In this document: positions 11,523 to 23,120 of the stretch, in pieces
Layout of the letters: the number at the start of each line of letters is the position of its first letter
How positions within the stretch are numbered: position 1 is the first letter of the stretch
Assembly (NCBI RefSeq): GCF_902167145.1
Contig: NC_050096.1
Span: 269,350,622-269,414,621, forward strand
Direction of reading: 5' to 3'
DNA from: Zea mays
Taxonomy: Eukaryota > Streptophyta > Magnoliopsida > Poales > Poaceae
Length of the DNA stretch: 64,000 nucleotides
Translations under genes and position numbers: made by a program
Notes under the pieces: model-generated
The model's input: only the letters and a program-made list of their open reading frames with translations
Databases searched by the model: none
What the model was told of the DNA's origin: nothing

Positions 11523-14500
11523 TCAATCCAAGTTCCGCGAATCTAAGACATTTAGCTCACTACGCAGCCTGCAAAAGGTCTTCTCATCTAGAGGCTTGGT
11601 AAAGATATCGGCTAGCTGGTTCTCGGTGCTAACATGAAACACTTCGATATCCCCCTTTTGCTGGTGGTCTCTCAAAAAGTGATGCCGGATGTCTATGTGC
11701 TTTGTGCGGCTGTGCTCAACAGGATTTTCCGCCATGCGGATAGCACTCTCATTATCACATAGGAGTGGGACTTGGCTCAGATTGTAGCCAAAGTCCCTGA
11801 GGGTTTGCCTCATCCAAAGTAGTTGCGCGCAACACTGTCCTGCGGCAACATACTCGGCCTCAGCTGTGGATAGGGCAACGGAGGTTTGTTTCTTAGAATT
11901 CCATGACACCAGGGACCTTCCTAAGAATTGGCACGTCCTCGATGTACTCTTCCTATCGACCTTACATCCAGCATAGTCGGAGTCTGAATATCCAATCAAG
12001 TCAAAGGTAGACCCCTTTGGATACCAGAGCCCGAAACAAGGCGTAGCCACTAAATATCGAAGGATTCGCTTCACTGCCACTAAGTGACATTCCTTAGGAT
12101 CGGATTGAAATCTAGCACACATGCATACACTAAGCATAATATCCGGTCTACTAGCACATAAGTAAAGTAATGACCCTATCATTGACCGGTATGCTTTTTG
12201 AACAACAGACTTACCTCCTTTATTGAGGTCGGTGTGTCCGTCGGTTCCCATCGGAGTCTTTGCGGGCTTGGCGTCCTTCATCCCAAACCGCTTCAGCAGA
12301 TCTTGTGTGTACTTCGTTTGAGAGATGAAGGTGCCGTCCTTGAGTTGCTTCACTTGGAACCCAAGGAAGTAGTTCAACTCGCCCATCATTGACATCTCGA
12401 ATTTTTGCGTCATCACCCTGCTAAACTCTTCACAAGACCTTTTATTAGTAGAACCAAATATTATGTCATCGACATAAATTTGGCACACAAACAAATCACC
12501 ATCACATGTCTTAGTGAAAAGAGTTGGATCGGCTTTCCCAACCATGAAAGCATTAGCAATTAAGAAATCTCTAAGGCATTCATACCATGCTCTTGGGGCT
12601 TGCTTAAGTCCATAGAGCGCCTTAGAGAGCTTACACACGTGGTCGGGGTACCGTTCATCCTCGAAGCCAGGGGGTTGCTCTACGTACACCTCCTCCTTGA
12701 TTGGCCCGTTGAGGAAAGCGCTTTTCACATCCATTTGGAACAACCTGAAAGAATGGTGAGCGGCATATGCTAGCAAGATACGAATGGACTCTAGCCTAGC
12801 CACAGGAGCAAAAGTCTCCTCGAAATCCAAACCTGCGACTTGGGCATAACCTTTTGCCACAAGTCGAGCCTTGTTCCTCGTCACCACTCCGTGCTCGTCT
12901 TGTTTGTTGCGGAACACCCACTTGGTTCCCACAACATTTTGCTTAGGACGAGGCACCAGCGTCCAAACTTCATTCCTCTTGAAGTTATTGAGCTCCTCTT
13001 GCATGGCCAACACCCAGTCCGGATCTAGCAAGGCCTCCTCTACCCTGAAAGGCTCAATAGAAGAGACAAAGGAGTAATGCTCACAAAAATTAACTAATCT
13101 AGATCGAGTAGTTACTCCCTTGCTAATGTCACCCAGAATTTGGTCGACGGGATGATCCCTTTGAATCATCGCTCGAACTTGGGTTGGAGGTGCCGGTTGC
13201 ACTTCTTCCTCCATCACATGATTATCTTGTGCTCCCCCTTGATCACATGCCTCCTCTTGAGGTGCCTATTCGTCATCTTGGGTTGGGGGATGCACCATGG
13301 TTGAGGAAGAAGGTTGATCTTGCTCCAAGTGTTCCTGTGGTCGCACATCACCAATCGCCATGGTGCGCATAGCGGCCGTTGGAACATCTTCTTCATCTAC
13401 ATCATCAAGATCAACAACTTGCTCTCTTGGAGAGCCATTAGTCTCATCAAATACAACGTCGCTAGAGACTTCAACCAAACCCGATGATTTGTTGAAGACT
13501 CTATACGCCTTTGTATTTGAGTCATAACCTAATAAAAACCCTTCTACAGCTTTGGGAGCAAACTTAGAATTTCTACCTTTCTTCACTAGAATGTAGCACT
13601 TGCTCCCAAATACACGAAAGTAAGATACATTGGGTTTGTTACCGGTTAGTAGCTCATATGACGTCTTCTTGAGGAGGCGATGAAGGTAGACCCTGTTGAT
13701 GGCGTGGCAAGCCGTGTTCACGGCTTCCGTCCAAAAGCACTCGGGGGTCTTGAACTCTCCTAGCATCGTCCTCGCCATGTCGATGAGCGTCCTGTTCTTC
13801 CTCTCTACCACACCATTTTGCTGTGGTGTGTAGGGAGCGGAGAACTCGTGCTTGATCCCTTCCTCTTCAAGGAACTCCTCCACTTGAAGGTTCTTGAATT
13901 CGGACCCGTTGTCGCTCCTTATCTTCTTCACCTTGAGCTCAAACTCATTTTGAGCTCTCCTGAGGAAGCGCTTGAGGGTCCCTTGGGTTTCAGACTTATC
14001 CTGCAAAAAGAACACCCAAGTGAAGCGGGAAAAGTCATCAACAATAACTAGACCATACTTACTCCCTCCTATACTCATATAGGCGACGGGTCCGAAGAGG
14101 TCCATATGCAGCAGCTCCAGGGGCCTTGATGTGGTCATCACATTCTTGATGTGATGTGCTCCTCCCACTTGTTTACCTGCTTGACAAGCTGCACAAGGTC
14201 TATCTTTTTCGAATTGAACGTTAGTCAAACCTATCACGTGTTCTCCCTTTAGAAGCTTGTGAAGGTTCTTCATCCCCACATGTGCTAAGCGGCGATGCCA
14301 CAGCCAGCCCATGCTAGTCTTAGCTATTAAGCATGCATCTAGACCGGCCTCTTCTTTTGCAAAATCAACTAAATAAAGTTTGCCGTCTAATACACCCTTA
14401 AAAGCTAGTGAACCATCACTTCTTCTAAAGACAGACACATCTATATTTGTAAATAGACAGTTATACCGCATGTTGCATAATTGACTAACAGATAGCAAAT

Positions 14501-14729
14501 TATAACCAAGAGACTCTACTAAAAACACATTAGAGATAGAGTGCTCATTAGAAATTGCAATTTTACCTAACCCTTTTACCTTGCCTTGATTCCCATCACC
14601 GAATACAATTGAATCTTGGGAATCCTTACTCTTGACGTAGGAGGTGAACATCTTCTTCTCCCCCGTCATATGGTTTGTGCATCCGCTGTCAATAATCCAG
14701 CTTGAACCCCCGGATGCATAAACCTGCAA
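11523..14729 (-). pseudogene. pol: Element B pol, one nonsense codon
   Basis: A copia Pol reads in a single frame of 1069 codons, including the stop codons, from 14729 to the stop at 11523. In order it has protease ([11 protein letters not shown]), the integrase zinc finger (WHRRLAHVG to CAACQAGKQ), the integrase DDE core ([28 protein letters not shown]), RT ([11 protein letters not shown]) and RNase H ([32 protein letters not shown]). The only break is TAG at 13268-13266, in the linker between integrase and RT, where element G has CAG. The frame has no ATG at its start and begins eight bases after the gag stop in another frame, so it depends on recoding or splicing. Confidence 0.93.
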
Positions 14730-14736
14730 GGCAAAT

Positions 14737-17112
14737 TTAGGCTTGGGTTTTAGGTACCCAACTCATGTTGGGTCCTACAAGGTTAGTGCAAATATCCTTA
14801 GGGACCCAAATGCAAGTTTTGTCACCCTTGCATTTTGCCCCTAACTTCCTAGCAACAATTTTCTTATCCTTTCTACAAATAGCAAAGGAAGCATTTAAAG
14901 CACAATAAATTGTAGAAGGTTCATTTACTACTTTCCTAGGAGCATGAGTAATATTCTTTCTAGGCATAGCATTTTTCCTAGACATATTTCCATTATGCAT
15001 AAAGGAAGAACTAGAAGCAAACATGGCATGAGAGTTAAAATCATCATATGCATTATAACTCCTATAAGCATTCCTAGTTTGTCTCCTATCATGATACATA
15101 AAAGCATGGTTCTTTTGCACACTACTAGCCATAGGGGCCTTCCCTTTCTCCTTGGCGAGAATGGGAGCCTTATGGCTTGTTAAGTTCTTGGCTTCCCTCT
15201 TGAAGCCAAGTCCATCCTTAATTGAGGGGTGTCTACCAATTGTGTAGGCATCCCTTGCAAATTTTAGTTTATCGAAATCATTCTTGCTAGTCTTAAGTTG
15301 AGCATTAAGACTAGCCAATTTATCATTTAGCTTGGAAATTGAAACTAGATGTTCACTACAAGCATTAATATCAACATCCTTACACCTAGTGCAAATTTCA
15401 ACATGTTCAACACAAGAGTTGGATTTATGTGCTTCTACTAGTTTAGCATTTAAGTCATCATTAATGCTCTTTAATTTAGAAATTGAATCATGGCATGTAG
15501 ATAATTCACAAGCAAGTATTTCATTCCTCTTAATTTCTAATGCAAGGGATTTTTGAGCCTCTACAAACTTATCATGTTCTTCATACAACAAATCCTCATG
15601 CTTTTCTAAAAGTATATTCTTTTCATTCAAGGCATCAATTAATTCATTAATTTTGTCTATCTTAGATCTATCTAAGCCTTTGAACAAACATGAATAATCT
15701 ACTTCATCCTCATCACTAGATTCGTCCTCACTTGAAGAAGCATAGGTAGAGTTCCGAGTACATACCTTCTTCTCCCTTGCCATAAGGCATGTGTGACGCT
15801 CGTTTGGGAAGAGGGTTGATTTGTTGAAGGCGGTGGCGGCGAGTCCTTCATTGTCGGAGTCGGAAGAGGAGCAATCCGAGTCCCACTCCTTGCCTAGATG
15901 CGCCTCGCCCTTTGCCTTCTTGTAATTCTTCTTCTTTTCCCTCTTATTTCCCTGTTCCTGGTCACTATCATTATCGGGGCAGTTAGCGATAAAATGACCA
16001 ATCTTACCGCATTTGAAGCATGAGCGCTTCCCCTTTGTCTTGGTCTTGCTTGGCTGCCCCTTGTGACCCTTTAGAACCGTCTTGAAGCGTTTAATGATGA
16101 GAGCCATCTCCTCATCATTAAGTCCGGCCGCCTCAATTTGTGCCACCTTGCTAGGTAGCGCCTCCTTGCTTCTTGTTGCTTTGAGAGCAAAAGGTTGCGG
16201 CTCGTTGATCGGTCCATTCAAGGCGTCGTCCACGTACCTTGCTTCCTTGATCATCATTCGCCCGCTGACGAATTTTCCTAAGACTTCTTCGGGCGACATT
16301 TTGGTGTACCTGGGATTCTCACGAATATTATTCACCAAATGAGGATCAAGAACGGTAAAGGACCTTAGCATTAGTCGGACGACGTCGTGGTCCGTCCATC
16401 GCGTGCTTTCGTAGCTCCTTATTTTGTTGATAAGGGTCTTGAGCCGGTTGTATGTTTGAGTTGGCTCCTCGCCCCTTATCATCGCGAACCGTCCAAGCTC
16501 GCCCTCCACCAACTCCATTTTGGTGAGCAAGGTAGCGTCGTTTCCCTCATGAGAGATCTTGAGGGTATCCCAGATTTGCTTGGCGTTATCCAAGCCACTC
16601 ACTTTGTTATATTCATCCCTGCACAATGAAGCTAGAAGAACAGTAGTAGCTTGTGCATTCTTATGGATTTGCTCATTAATGAATATAGGACTATCCGAAC
16701 TATTAAAGTGCATTCCACTATCTACAATCTCCCATATACTAGGATGGAGAGAGAATAGGTGACTACGCATTTTGTGGCTCCAAAATCCGTAGTCCTCCCC
16801 ATCAAAGTGTGGGGGCTTGCCAAGTGGAATGGAAAGCAAATGTGAATTTGAACTTTGCGGAATACGAGAGTAGTCAAAAGAAAAGTTAGAATTAACCGGT
16901 TTTCTTTGCTCGTAGTCGTTGTCCTTTTGGGAAGAGGAAGATTCGTCGCTGTCGTAGTAGACAATCTCCTTGATGCGCCTTGTCTTCTTCTTCTTCCCAT
17001 CTTTTCGTATATGGCCTGAACCCGAGTCGTTGGACTTGTCATCCTTTGGCTCATTGACGAAGGACTCCTTCTCCTTGTCGTTGATCACGATTCCCTTCCC
17101 CTTAGGATCCAT
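14737..17112 (-). CDS. gag: Element B Gag, intact
   Basis: A 791-residue Gag with ATG at 17112, shortly after the PBS. The basic/acidic N-terminus (MDPKGKGIVINDKEKES) is followed by a UBN2-type domain (residues about 95-300, HFDGEDYGFWSHKM and WDTLKISHEGND), then a zinc knuckle CFKCGKIGHFIANC at residues 365-378, acidic Ser/Asp stretches, and a long heptad-rich region typical of Sirevirus Gag. It would form the virus-like particle and bind genomic RNA. It is the only undamaged gag in the window. An AAG|GTATGT at 15766/15765 follows a conserved REKK motif and is a plausible splice donor. Its stop lies just upstream of pol. Confidence 0.95.
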   Translation of the reverse strand: MDPKGKGIVINDKEKESFVNEPKDDKSNDSGSGHIRKDGKKKKTRRIKEIVYYDSDESSSSQKDNDYEQRKPVNSNFSFDYSRIPQSSNSHLLSIPLGKPPHFDGEDYGFWSHKMRSHLFSLHPSIWEIVDSGMHFNSSDSPIFINEQIHKNAQATTVLLASLCRDEYNKVSGLDNAKQIWDTLKISHEGNDATLLTKMELVEGELGRFAMIRGEEPTQTYNRLKTLINKIRSYESTRWTDHDVVRLMLRSFTVLDPHLVNNIRENPRYTKMSPEEVLGKFVSGRMMIKEARYVDDALNGPINEPQPFALKATRSKEALPSKVAQIEAAGLNDEEMALIIKRFKTVLKGHKGQPSKTKTKGKRSCFKCGKIGHFIANCPDNDSDQEQGNKREKKKNYKKAKGEAHLGKEWDSDCSSSDSDNEGLAATAFNKSTLFPNERHTCLMAREKKVCTRNSTYASSSEDESSDEDEVDYSCLFKGLDRSKIDKINELIDALNEKNILLEKHEDLLYEEHDKFVEAQKSLALEIKRNEILACELSTCHDSISKLKSINDDLNAKLVEAHKSNSCVEHVEICTRCKDVDINACSEHLVSISKLNDKLASLNAQLKTSKNDFDKLKFARDAYTIGRHPSIKDGLGFKREAKNLTSHKAPILAKEKGKAPMASSVQKNHAFMYHDRRQTRNAYRSYNAYDDFNSHAMFASSSSFMHNGNMSRKNAMPRKNITHAPRKVVNEPSTIYCALNASFAICRKDKKIVARKLGAKCKGDKTCIWVPKDICTNLVGPNMSWVPKTQA

Positions 17113-17148
17113 CTCTTCGGGCGGTTAGTCCCTTTCTTGAAGAGAACG

Positions 17149-17160
17149 GCTCTGATACCA
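17149..17160 (-). promoter_or_regulatory. Primer binding site of element B
   Basis: The minus-strand sequence TGGTATCAGAGC lies two bases inside the 5' LTR end. It is the canonical match to initiator tRNA-Met. Confidence 0.9.
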
Positions 17161-17162
17161 AT

Positions 17163-18423
17163 TGAGAGCACCTAGAGGGGGGGGTGAATAGGTGATCCTG
17201 TAAATCTTAAAAACTTAAGCCACAAAACTTTGATTAAGTGTTAGCACAGTTAATGCCAAGTGGCTAGAGCGAAGATCTTGCACAATATGATAACCACAAG
17301 AAGATCAACACAGAGAGGACACGGTGATTTATCCCGTGGTTCGGCCAAGTACAAAACTTGCCTACTCCACGTTGTGGCATCCCAACGGACGAGAGTTGCA
17401 CTCAACTCCTCTCAAGTGATCCAATGATCAACTTGAATACCATAGTGTTATGCTTTTCTTCTCAATATCCCGTTTGCGAGGAATCTCCACAACTTGGAGC
17501 CTCTCGCCCTTACACTTGAGATTCACAAAGAAATACGGAGTAAGGAAGGAACTAGCAACGCACACAAGACTCAAAATCAGAGCAACAACACGCACACAAG
17601 TCGCAACAAGAGCTCGCAACACAACTCAAAGAGTTCACAACTTAACAAGAGCTCTAGATGCTATCACAATGAACCAAATGCGCGAAATCGATGTCTTGGT
17701 GCTTTGGAATGTTGTAGGAATGCTTGGTGTCCTCCTCCATGAGCCTAGGGGACCCTTTTATAGCCCCAAGGCAGCAAGAAGCCGTTAAGAACAAATCTGG
17801 AAGGCCATCCTTGCCTTCTGTCGTCGGGCGCACCGGACAGTCCGGTGCACACCGGACACTGTCCGGTGCCCGATTTCCTTCCTTAAACATCGCAGCCGAC
17901 CGTTGCCAACCGTTGCAGATCTGGCGCACCGGACAGTCCGGTGCACACCGGACAGTCCGGTGCCTCCTTCCGACCGTTGGCCAGACCACGTGTCGCGCGC
18001 AGATTCCGCGGCCGACCGTTGGCTCGGCCGACCGTTGGCTCACCGGACAGTCCGGTGCACACCGGACAGTCCGGTGAATTTTAGCCGTACGCCGTCGGCA
18101 AATTCCCGAGAGCGGCGTCTTCAGGTCGAGGCAGCCTGGCGCACCGGACACTGTCCGGTGCACCACCGGACAGTCCGGTGCCCCAGACCGAAACAGCCTG
18201 TTGGCTGTACACAGCCAACATTCTCCTTTTCTTCTTCTCTCTGTTTCTAACACTTAGACAAATATATTAGTACACAAAACCAATGTACTAAGGCTTAGAA
18301 ACATACCTTTACTTGTGATTTGCACTTTGTTCATCCATGGGCATAGATTCACATTTAAGCACTTGTGTTGGCACTTAATCACCAAAATACTTAGAAATGG
18401 CCCAAAGGCACATTTCCCTTTCA
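17163..18423 (-). repeat. 5' LTR of element B
   Basis: It is 1261 bp, the same length as the 3' copy and differing at about five positions. It has the same palindrome array and TATA box (near 17755-17765) and would drive the genomic RNA. Confidence 0.95.
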
Positions 18424-19174
18424 AGCAGTTGATGATGATGACGATGATGATGATGATTTTGGGATTCCACCTCCGCCTCTGCCTCCTATGCCTCCACGCT
18501 CACATGATCATGAGGCTGGGAGTTCTAGTGCTACCCCTACTGCCCCTCCTGCTATTGACCCCGCACTTGCTTCGATTCTTCAGATACTCACTCAGCAGTA
18601 GGCTCACTTGGCAGCCGAGCAGACCCGCCAGGCAGCAGCCCATCAGCAGTTATCCGAGAGGATGCTCTCGATGTTTTAGACCATACAGGACAGGCAGGAT
18701 TCCTTTCAGCAGCAGCTTCTCTAGGATCGGGCTGAGAGCAGGGCATTCATGGCTCTTATGCTACAGCATTCTGGTGTCTCGGTTCCCCCGGTTCAGTATG
18801 CACCACCTCCTCCGCTTCAGGCTCCTGTTGTGCCAGCGATTCAGTCAGGACCCCCTCTTCCTTCTGTTGGTCCTTCTTCCTCTCCGCTCCAGCCGGTCAC
18901 TCTGGCTTTCACGTCACCGGTTCTCAGCTCTGTCTGCCCTCAGCCGCCAGTGCCACCAGCTTCTGTTGTTACCACTAATGTTGTGGCAGTATCTGTGACC
19001 CCTTCAGTTTCGGCAGATTCTGCAGCGCGGCCTCTGTCCGAGACAGTACCAGCTCCAGCTTCTACAGCAGATCCTGGATCTGAGACTGACTCTGACCCCC
19101 CGCCGGCGTTTGCTCTGCTGCCTCGACCACGACCGGATGCGCCCCCACCGCCTCCTCTCGCCTCAGATGTGTAG
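18424..19174 (+). pseudogene. Element A env-like ORF, second part
   Basis: After the duplicated AGCAG the frame of 8055-9474 continues. An aspartate run (18430-18460) is followed by a Pro-rich stretch, a Gln-rich stretch with heptad character (AHLAAEQTRQAAAHQQLSE), and a long Pro/Ser/Val-rich tail ending at TAG 19172-19174. Internal TAG codons occur at 18599, 18677 and 18722, each next to Gln-rich coding where CAG is expected. All pieces are in one frame, which supports a single ancestral protein. Confidence 0.7.
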
Positions 19175-19606
19175 GTTCGGGTACCCTTTTCGTGTTTGAC
19201 GCCAAAGGGGAGAGATATGAGTTGTGAGAGCTAGGGGGAGTTAGACAGTTAGTAGAGAGTCATTTTGATGTAATATATGTGCTTGTTACTCTCTGTACTA
19301 GCTTGGTGCTTTTGGCTCACAAACTCTATATATACTCTCAATGCTTATGATTGACTGTGTGTATTATGTTTTCACCTTATATTTTATCACCAGTCTTCTA
19401 GTTCTTGATTCATTGATTTAATTTCACTTTTATATGAACAAGAATCTTACGATGTGTATGCGCTCACTCTTATTATTATGGTACACGTTTTTTCTGTCAA
19501 AGATTACTGAGTATAACTAACCATCCTTTCTATTGACAGAAACTTCAAAACAAACTACTCTCACAAATTTTGTAGGGTTGTCATCAATCACCAAAAAGGG
19601 GGAGAT
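19175..19606 (+). other. Element A 3' non-coding region and polypurine tract
   Basis: No gene is seen. GGGGAGA-type tracts lie near 19208 and 19235, and the functional-looking PPT AAAAAGGGGGAGAT abuts the 3' LTR at 19593-19606. Confidence 0.8.
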
Positions 19607-21032
19607 TGAAAGCATCTAGGCCCCTGGTTGGTTTTAGTGATTAATGACAACGTATTGTTATATGTGACTAACGTGTGTTTTGCAGAGACAAATGGTAAGT
19701 TAGCTCGCATTACAGGTAGAAGTACTACACCGGTGAAAACAATCCTGGAGATAAGAACTCGAAGCGACGGCTAAAACAACGAAACAAAAGGTGAAGGACT
19801 ACGGAGTCTGAGTGTCAAGGAGATGTGGACACTCATGATTTAGTTAGGTCTTTTATTCTCTTTTAGCTGTACTATAAAGAGGGGTTGTCGATGAGTAGTT
19901 TGACCAAGAGAGTTCTAGTGTAGTGTTGGTGCACAATCACACTCACATACAGTGCTAGGTGTCACTCTAGAACTCACTCACAAGTTAGAACGAAAATCGA
20001 TTTGAAAATCGGCTGAAAAACAAGAGGTAGGGTTTCTGGCCCTGGGGCACCGGACTGTCCGGTGCACCATCTGCCAGGTGGGCCAGGCTGGCCCAGGGGA
20101 AGGTCTCCCCGAGCAGCAAAACCCGAGCGTGGCATGTTTCAGAAATGAATTATAGTGGCGCACCGGACAGTGATTGTTCACTGTCCGGTGTGCCATGAGT
20201 CCAACGGCTAACTGTCAGAACTAGCCGTTAGAAACGACCGTTGGCGCACCAGTGGCGCACCGGACTGTCCGGTGCGCCCGTGCGCAGTGAAATGCCTGTA
20301 ACGGCTAGTTGGTGGGTGAGGGCTATTTATACCCCCTCCACCCACCATATTCAATGTCTTGCACCCCACATTTATTCCAGCACATTGCTAGAGCATTGCA
20401 AGCACCAAAAGCCTAGTGAGGAGATTAGAGAATCTTAATCCCGCATTTGTTCCTCATTAGCGCTAGCGAGAGCCACCTAGAGCACACACCACTTGCATTA
20501 GGCTTCTCTTGGTCAAGCGAAAGTCTACGACTTGTTACTCTTGGTGATCGGCATCACCTAGACGGCTTGGTGGTGTTGGGAGCTCGGTGATCACCGTGAA
20601 GATCTTGTTGGTGACCCGACTCAAGTTTGTAAGCAGTCTCGAGGGATCCACCGCGCCGGAGTGGCAAAGGATCATCTCATAGTGAGCACTTGGTTATTGT
20701 GAGGACCAAGGGGGAGCGATACCCTTGCGCGGGTGCTCCAATGAGGACTAGTGGAGAGTACCGACTCTTCGATACCTCGGAAAAAATTGGAGGAGTCTTC
20801 TAAACCTTGCTTTACATTCCGCACTTAATTCAAGCACTTTACATTGTGTATTTGTTTAGCAAGTATTTGAAGTATTGTCTTAGCATTATTGTATTTCTAG
20901 TATTATCATCTTAGTACTAGTTGTTGGGGTGAAGTTGGGCTCTTGCTTAGCTCTTGCTTAGCTTTTAATTAGTGTTGTTTTTTAGAAAAGCCCAATTCAC
21001 CCCCCCCCCTCTTGGGCATCGTGATCCTTTCA
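19607..21032 (+). repeat. 3' LTR of element A
   Basis: The LTR is 1426 bp, from TGAAAGCATCTAGG to GATCCTTTCA. It has CCGGACTGTCCGG-type palindromes between 20049 and 20275, a TATA-like CTATTTATAC at 20323-20332, and TCCAACGGCTA at 20200-20210. It is followed directly by the interrupted gag of element C. Confidence 0.95.
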
Positions 21033-21833
21033 CTCACGAATAAGGTTTACAAGATGAGGGTCAATGACGGTAAAGGACCTGAGCATGAGTCGGACGACGT
21101 CGTGGTCCGTCCATCTTGTGCTTCCATAGCTTCTAATTTTGTTGACCAGGGTCTTGAGCCTGTTGTAGGTTTGTGTTGGCTCTTCTCCCCTGATCATGGC
21201 AAACCTCCCCAGCTCGCCTTCCACCAGTTCCATCTTGGTGATCATAGTGGCATCATTTCCCTCAAGTGAGATCTTGAGGGTATCCCAAATTTGCTTGGCG
21301 TTGTCCAAGCCGCTAACTTTATTGTATTCATCCCTGCAAAGCGAAGCTAACAAGACAGTAGTAGCTTGGGCATTCTTATGAATTTGTTCATTAATGAATA
21401 CAGGGTTATCAGTGCTATAAAAATGCATCCCATTTTCCACTATTTCCCAAATGCTAGGATGGAGAGAAAATAGATGACTACGCATTTTATGACTCCAAAA
21501 TGAGTAGTCCTCTCCATCAAAGTGTGGAGGTTTTCCTAGTGGAATAGAGAGTAAATGTGCATTTGTATTGTACGGCATGCAATAATAGTCAAAAGAGTAA
21601 TTTTGATTAACCGTCTTTTTCTTGGAAGAAGAATCGTCTTCGTCGTCGTCTCTTGGTGAAGAAGAAGATTCATCGCTGTCGTAGTAGACGATCTTCTTGA
21701 TGCGCCTCTTCTTCTTGCCGTCCTTCTTCTTGTGACTTGAGCCAGAGTCAGTGGGCTTGTCGTCTCTAGGCTCGTTGAGGAAGGACTCCTTTTCCTTGTC
21801 GTTGATCACCATCCCCTTTCCCTTAGGATCCAT
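21033..21833 (-). pseudogene. gag: Element C gag, N-terminal fragment
   Basis: ATG 21833 opens a Gag closely related to those of B and G (MDPKGKGMVINDKEKES, HFDGEDYSFWSHKMRSH, WDTLKISLEGNDATMI). It runs for about 267 residues and stops at the insertion point of element A inside the IRE(N) motif. No stop or frameshift is seen in this part. The zinc knuckle and C-terminus are outside the window. Confidence 0.93.
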
Positions 21834-21869
21834 CTCTTCGGGCGATTAGTCCCTTACGTGAAGAGAATG

Positions 21870-21881
21870 GCTCTGATACCA
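21870..21881 (-). promoter_or_regulatory. Primer binding site of element C
   Basis: Minus-strand TGGTATCAGAGC lies two bases inside the LTR end, the canonical initiator tRNA-Met match. Confidence 0.9.
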
Positions 21882-21883
21882 AT

Positions 21884-23120
21884 TGAGAGCACCTAGAGGG
21901 GGGTGAATAGGTGATCCTGTAGAATTCAACACTAAATTCCAACAACTTTGATTATAAAAATATTAGTGCGGGTTAATCAAGTCAATGGGACAAGCTCTTG
22001 CGAACACAGACAATCAAAGAAGGAACAATCACAAGAGACACGTGATTTTATCCCATGGTTCGGCCAAGTAACACTTGCCTACTTCCACGTTGTGGTGTCC
22101 CAATGGACGAGGGTTGCACTCAACCCCTTTCAAGTGATCCAATGATCAACTTGAATACCACGGCTTTTCTTCCTTATCTCTTTTTCCCGTTTGCGAGGAA
22201 TCTCCACAAGTTGGAGTCTCTCGCCCTTACAACAAAGATCACAATGAAAGCACAAGAGTAAGGTCGGGGAGCAACACACACAAATCCGCAGCACACACAC
22301 GCACACAAGCCATGACTTGAGCTCAAAATGAAGCACAAAGAGTTCACAACTAGAACGGAGCTCAAATCACTAACACAGTCGATCAAGTGCGCGGAGATGG
22401 AGTGTGGGAGACTTAGAATGCTTAGTGAATGCTTGGGTGTCTCCTCCGTGCGCCTAGGGGTCCCTTTTATAGCCCCAAGGCAGCTAGGAGTCGTTGGAGG
22501 CCAACAAGGAAGGCCAAAGTTGCCTTCTGTCGGGTGGTGCACCGAACAGTCCGGTGCACCACCGGACAGTCATTGTAGACGGTCCGGTGCAGATCACCTT
22601 CCTATTTTGGCGTAGATGATCGTTGCAGCGCCGAGCCAGTTGGCGCACCGGACACTGTCCGGTGCACACCGGATAGTCCGGTGCCCCTTGTCGACCGTTG
22701 GTGCGGGCCACGCGTCGCCCGCGGATTGCGCGGTCGACCGTTGCGCTGGCGACCGTTGCACCACCGGACAGTCCGGTGCACCACCGGACAGTCCGGTGAA
22801 TTATAGCCGTACGCCGCCGATTTTTCCCGAGAGTGGCCTGTTCACCGGAGGCTGGCCTGGCGCACCGGACAGTCCGGTGTGCCAGACCGAGCTGGACTTT
22901 GGCTGTACTCAGCCAAGTCTTTTGCAATCCTTTCTTTTCCTGTTTCTAGCACTTAGACACAATATGTTAGTACTCAAAACAATGTACTAAGTCTAGAAAC
23001 GTACCTTGTCACATGATTTGCACTTTTTGCTTGTTTGGCACATAACAACTCAAAGATTATGTGTTGGCACTTAATCACCAAAACATTATAGAAATGGCCC
23101 AAAGGCACATTTCCCTTTCA
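21884..23120 (-). repeat. 5' LTR of element C
   Basis: The LTR is 1237 bp with the same ends as the B and G LTRs but more diverged inside. It contains CACCGGACAGTCCGGTG palindromes at 22540-22880 and a minus-strand TATA box near 22464-22472. Confidence 0.92.

Larger units (their letters stand above)
9475..18423 (-). mobile_element. Element B: complete Opie/Ji-like Sirevirus inside element A
   Basis: The element is 8949 bp with two 1261-bp LTRs that begin TGAAAGGGAAATGTGCC and end GGTGCTCTCA in element orientation. A 5-bp TSD AGCAG flanks it at 9470-9474 and 18424-18428. PBS, gag, pol and PPT are all in place on the minus strand. I count about five single-base differences between the LTRs, so insertion is recent, and it is the youngest layer of this nest. 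Gag is intact and pol has one in-frame stop. It cuts the env-like ORF of A. Confidence 0.95.
1..21032 (+). mobile_element. Element A: env-bearing Sirevirus (Ty1/copia), left end outside window
   Basis: The order is partial 5' LTR (1-876), PBS, gag, pol, a long spacer, an env-like ORF, polypurine tract and 3' LTR (19607-21032). The coding order with integrase before reverse transcriptase places it in Ty1/copia. The tRNA-Met PBS, repeated GGGGGAG tracts and LTR palindromes are Sirevirus hallmarks. It is interrupted by element B at 9475-18423, so its own length is about 12.5 kb including the missing 0.47 kb. It is itself inserted in the gag of element C, and its right TSD should be CTCAC at 21033-21037. 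Gag and pol carry frameshifts and stops, so this copy is not autonomous. It may belong to an env-bearing maize Sirevirus family such as Jienv or Giepum, but I cannot choose without a search. Confidence 0.85.
21033..23120 (-). mobile_element. Element C: Opie/Ji-like Sirevirus, 5' part only
   Basis: The 5' LTR, PBS and start of gag are present on the minus strand. The rest of the element lies beyond element A, left of the window. It is inserted in LTR remnant D, and one TSD copy would be AACTC at 23121-23125. It must be older than A, which interrupts it. Confidence 0.9.
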
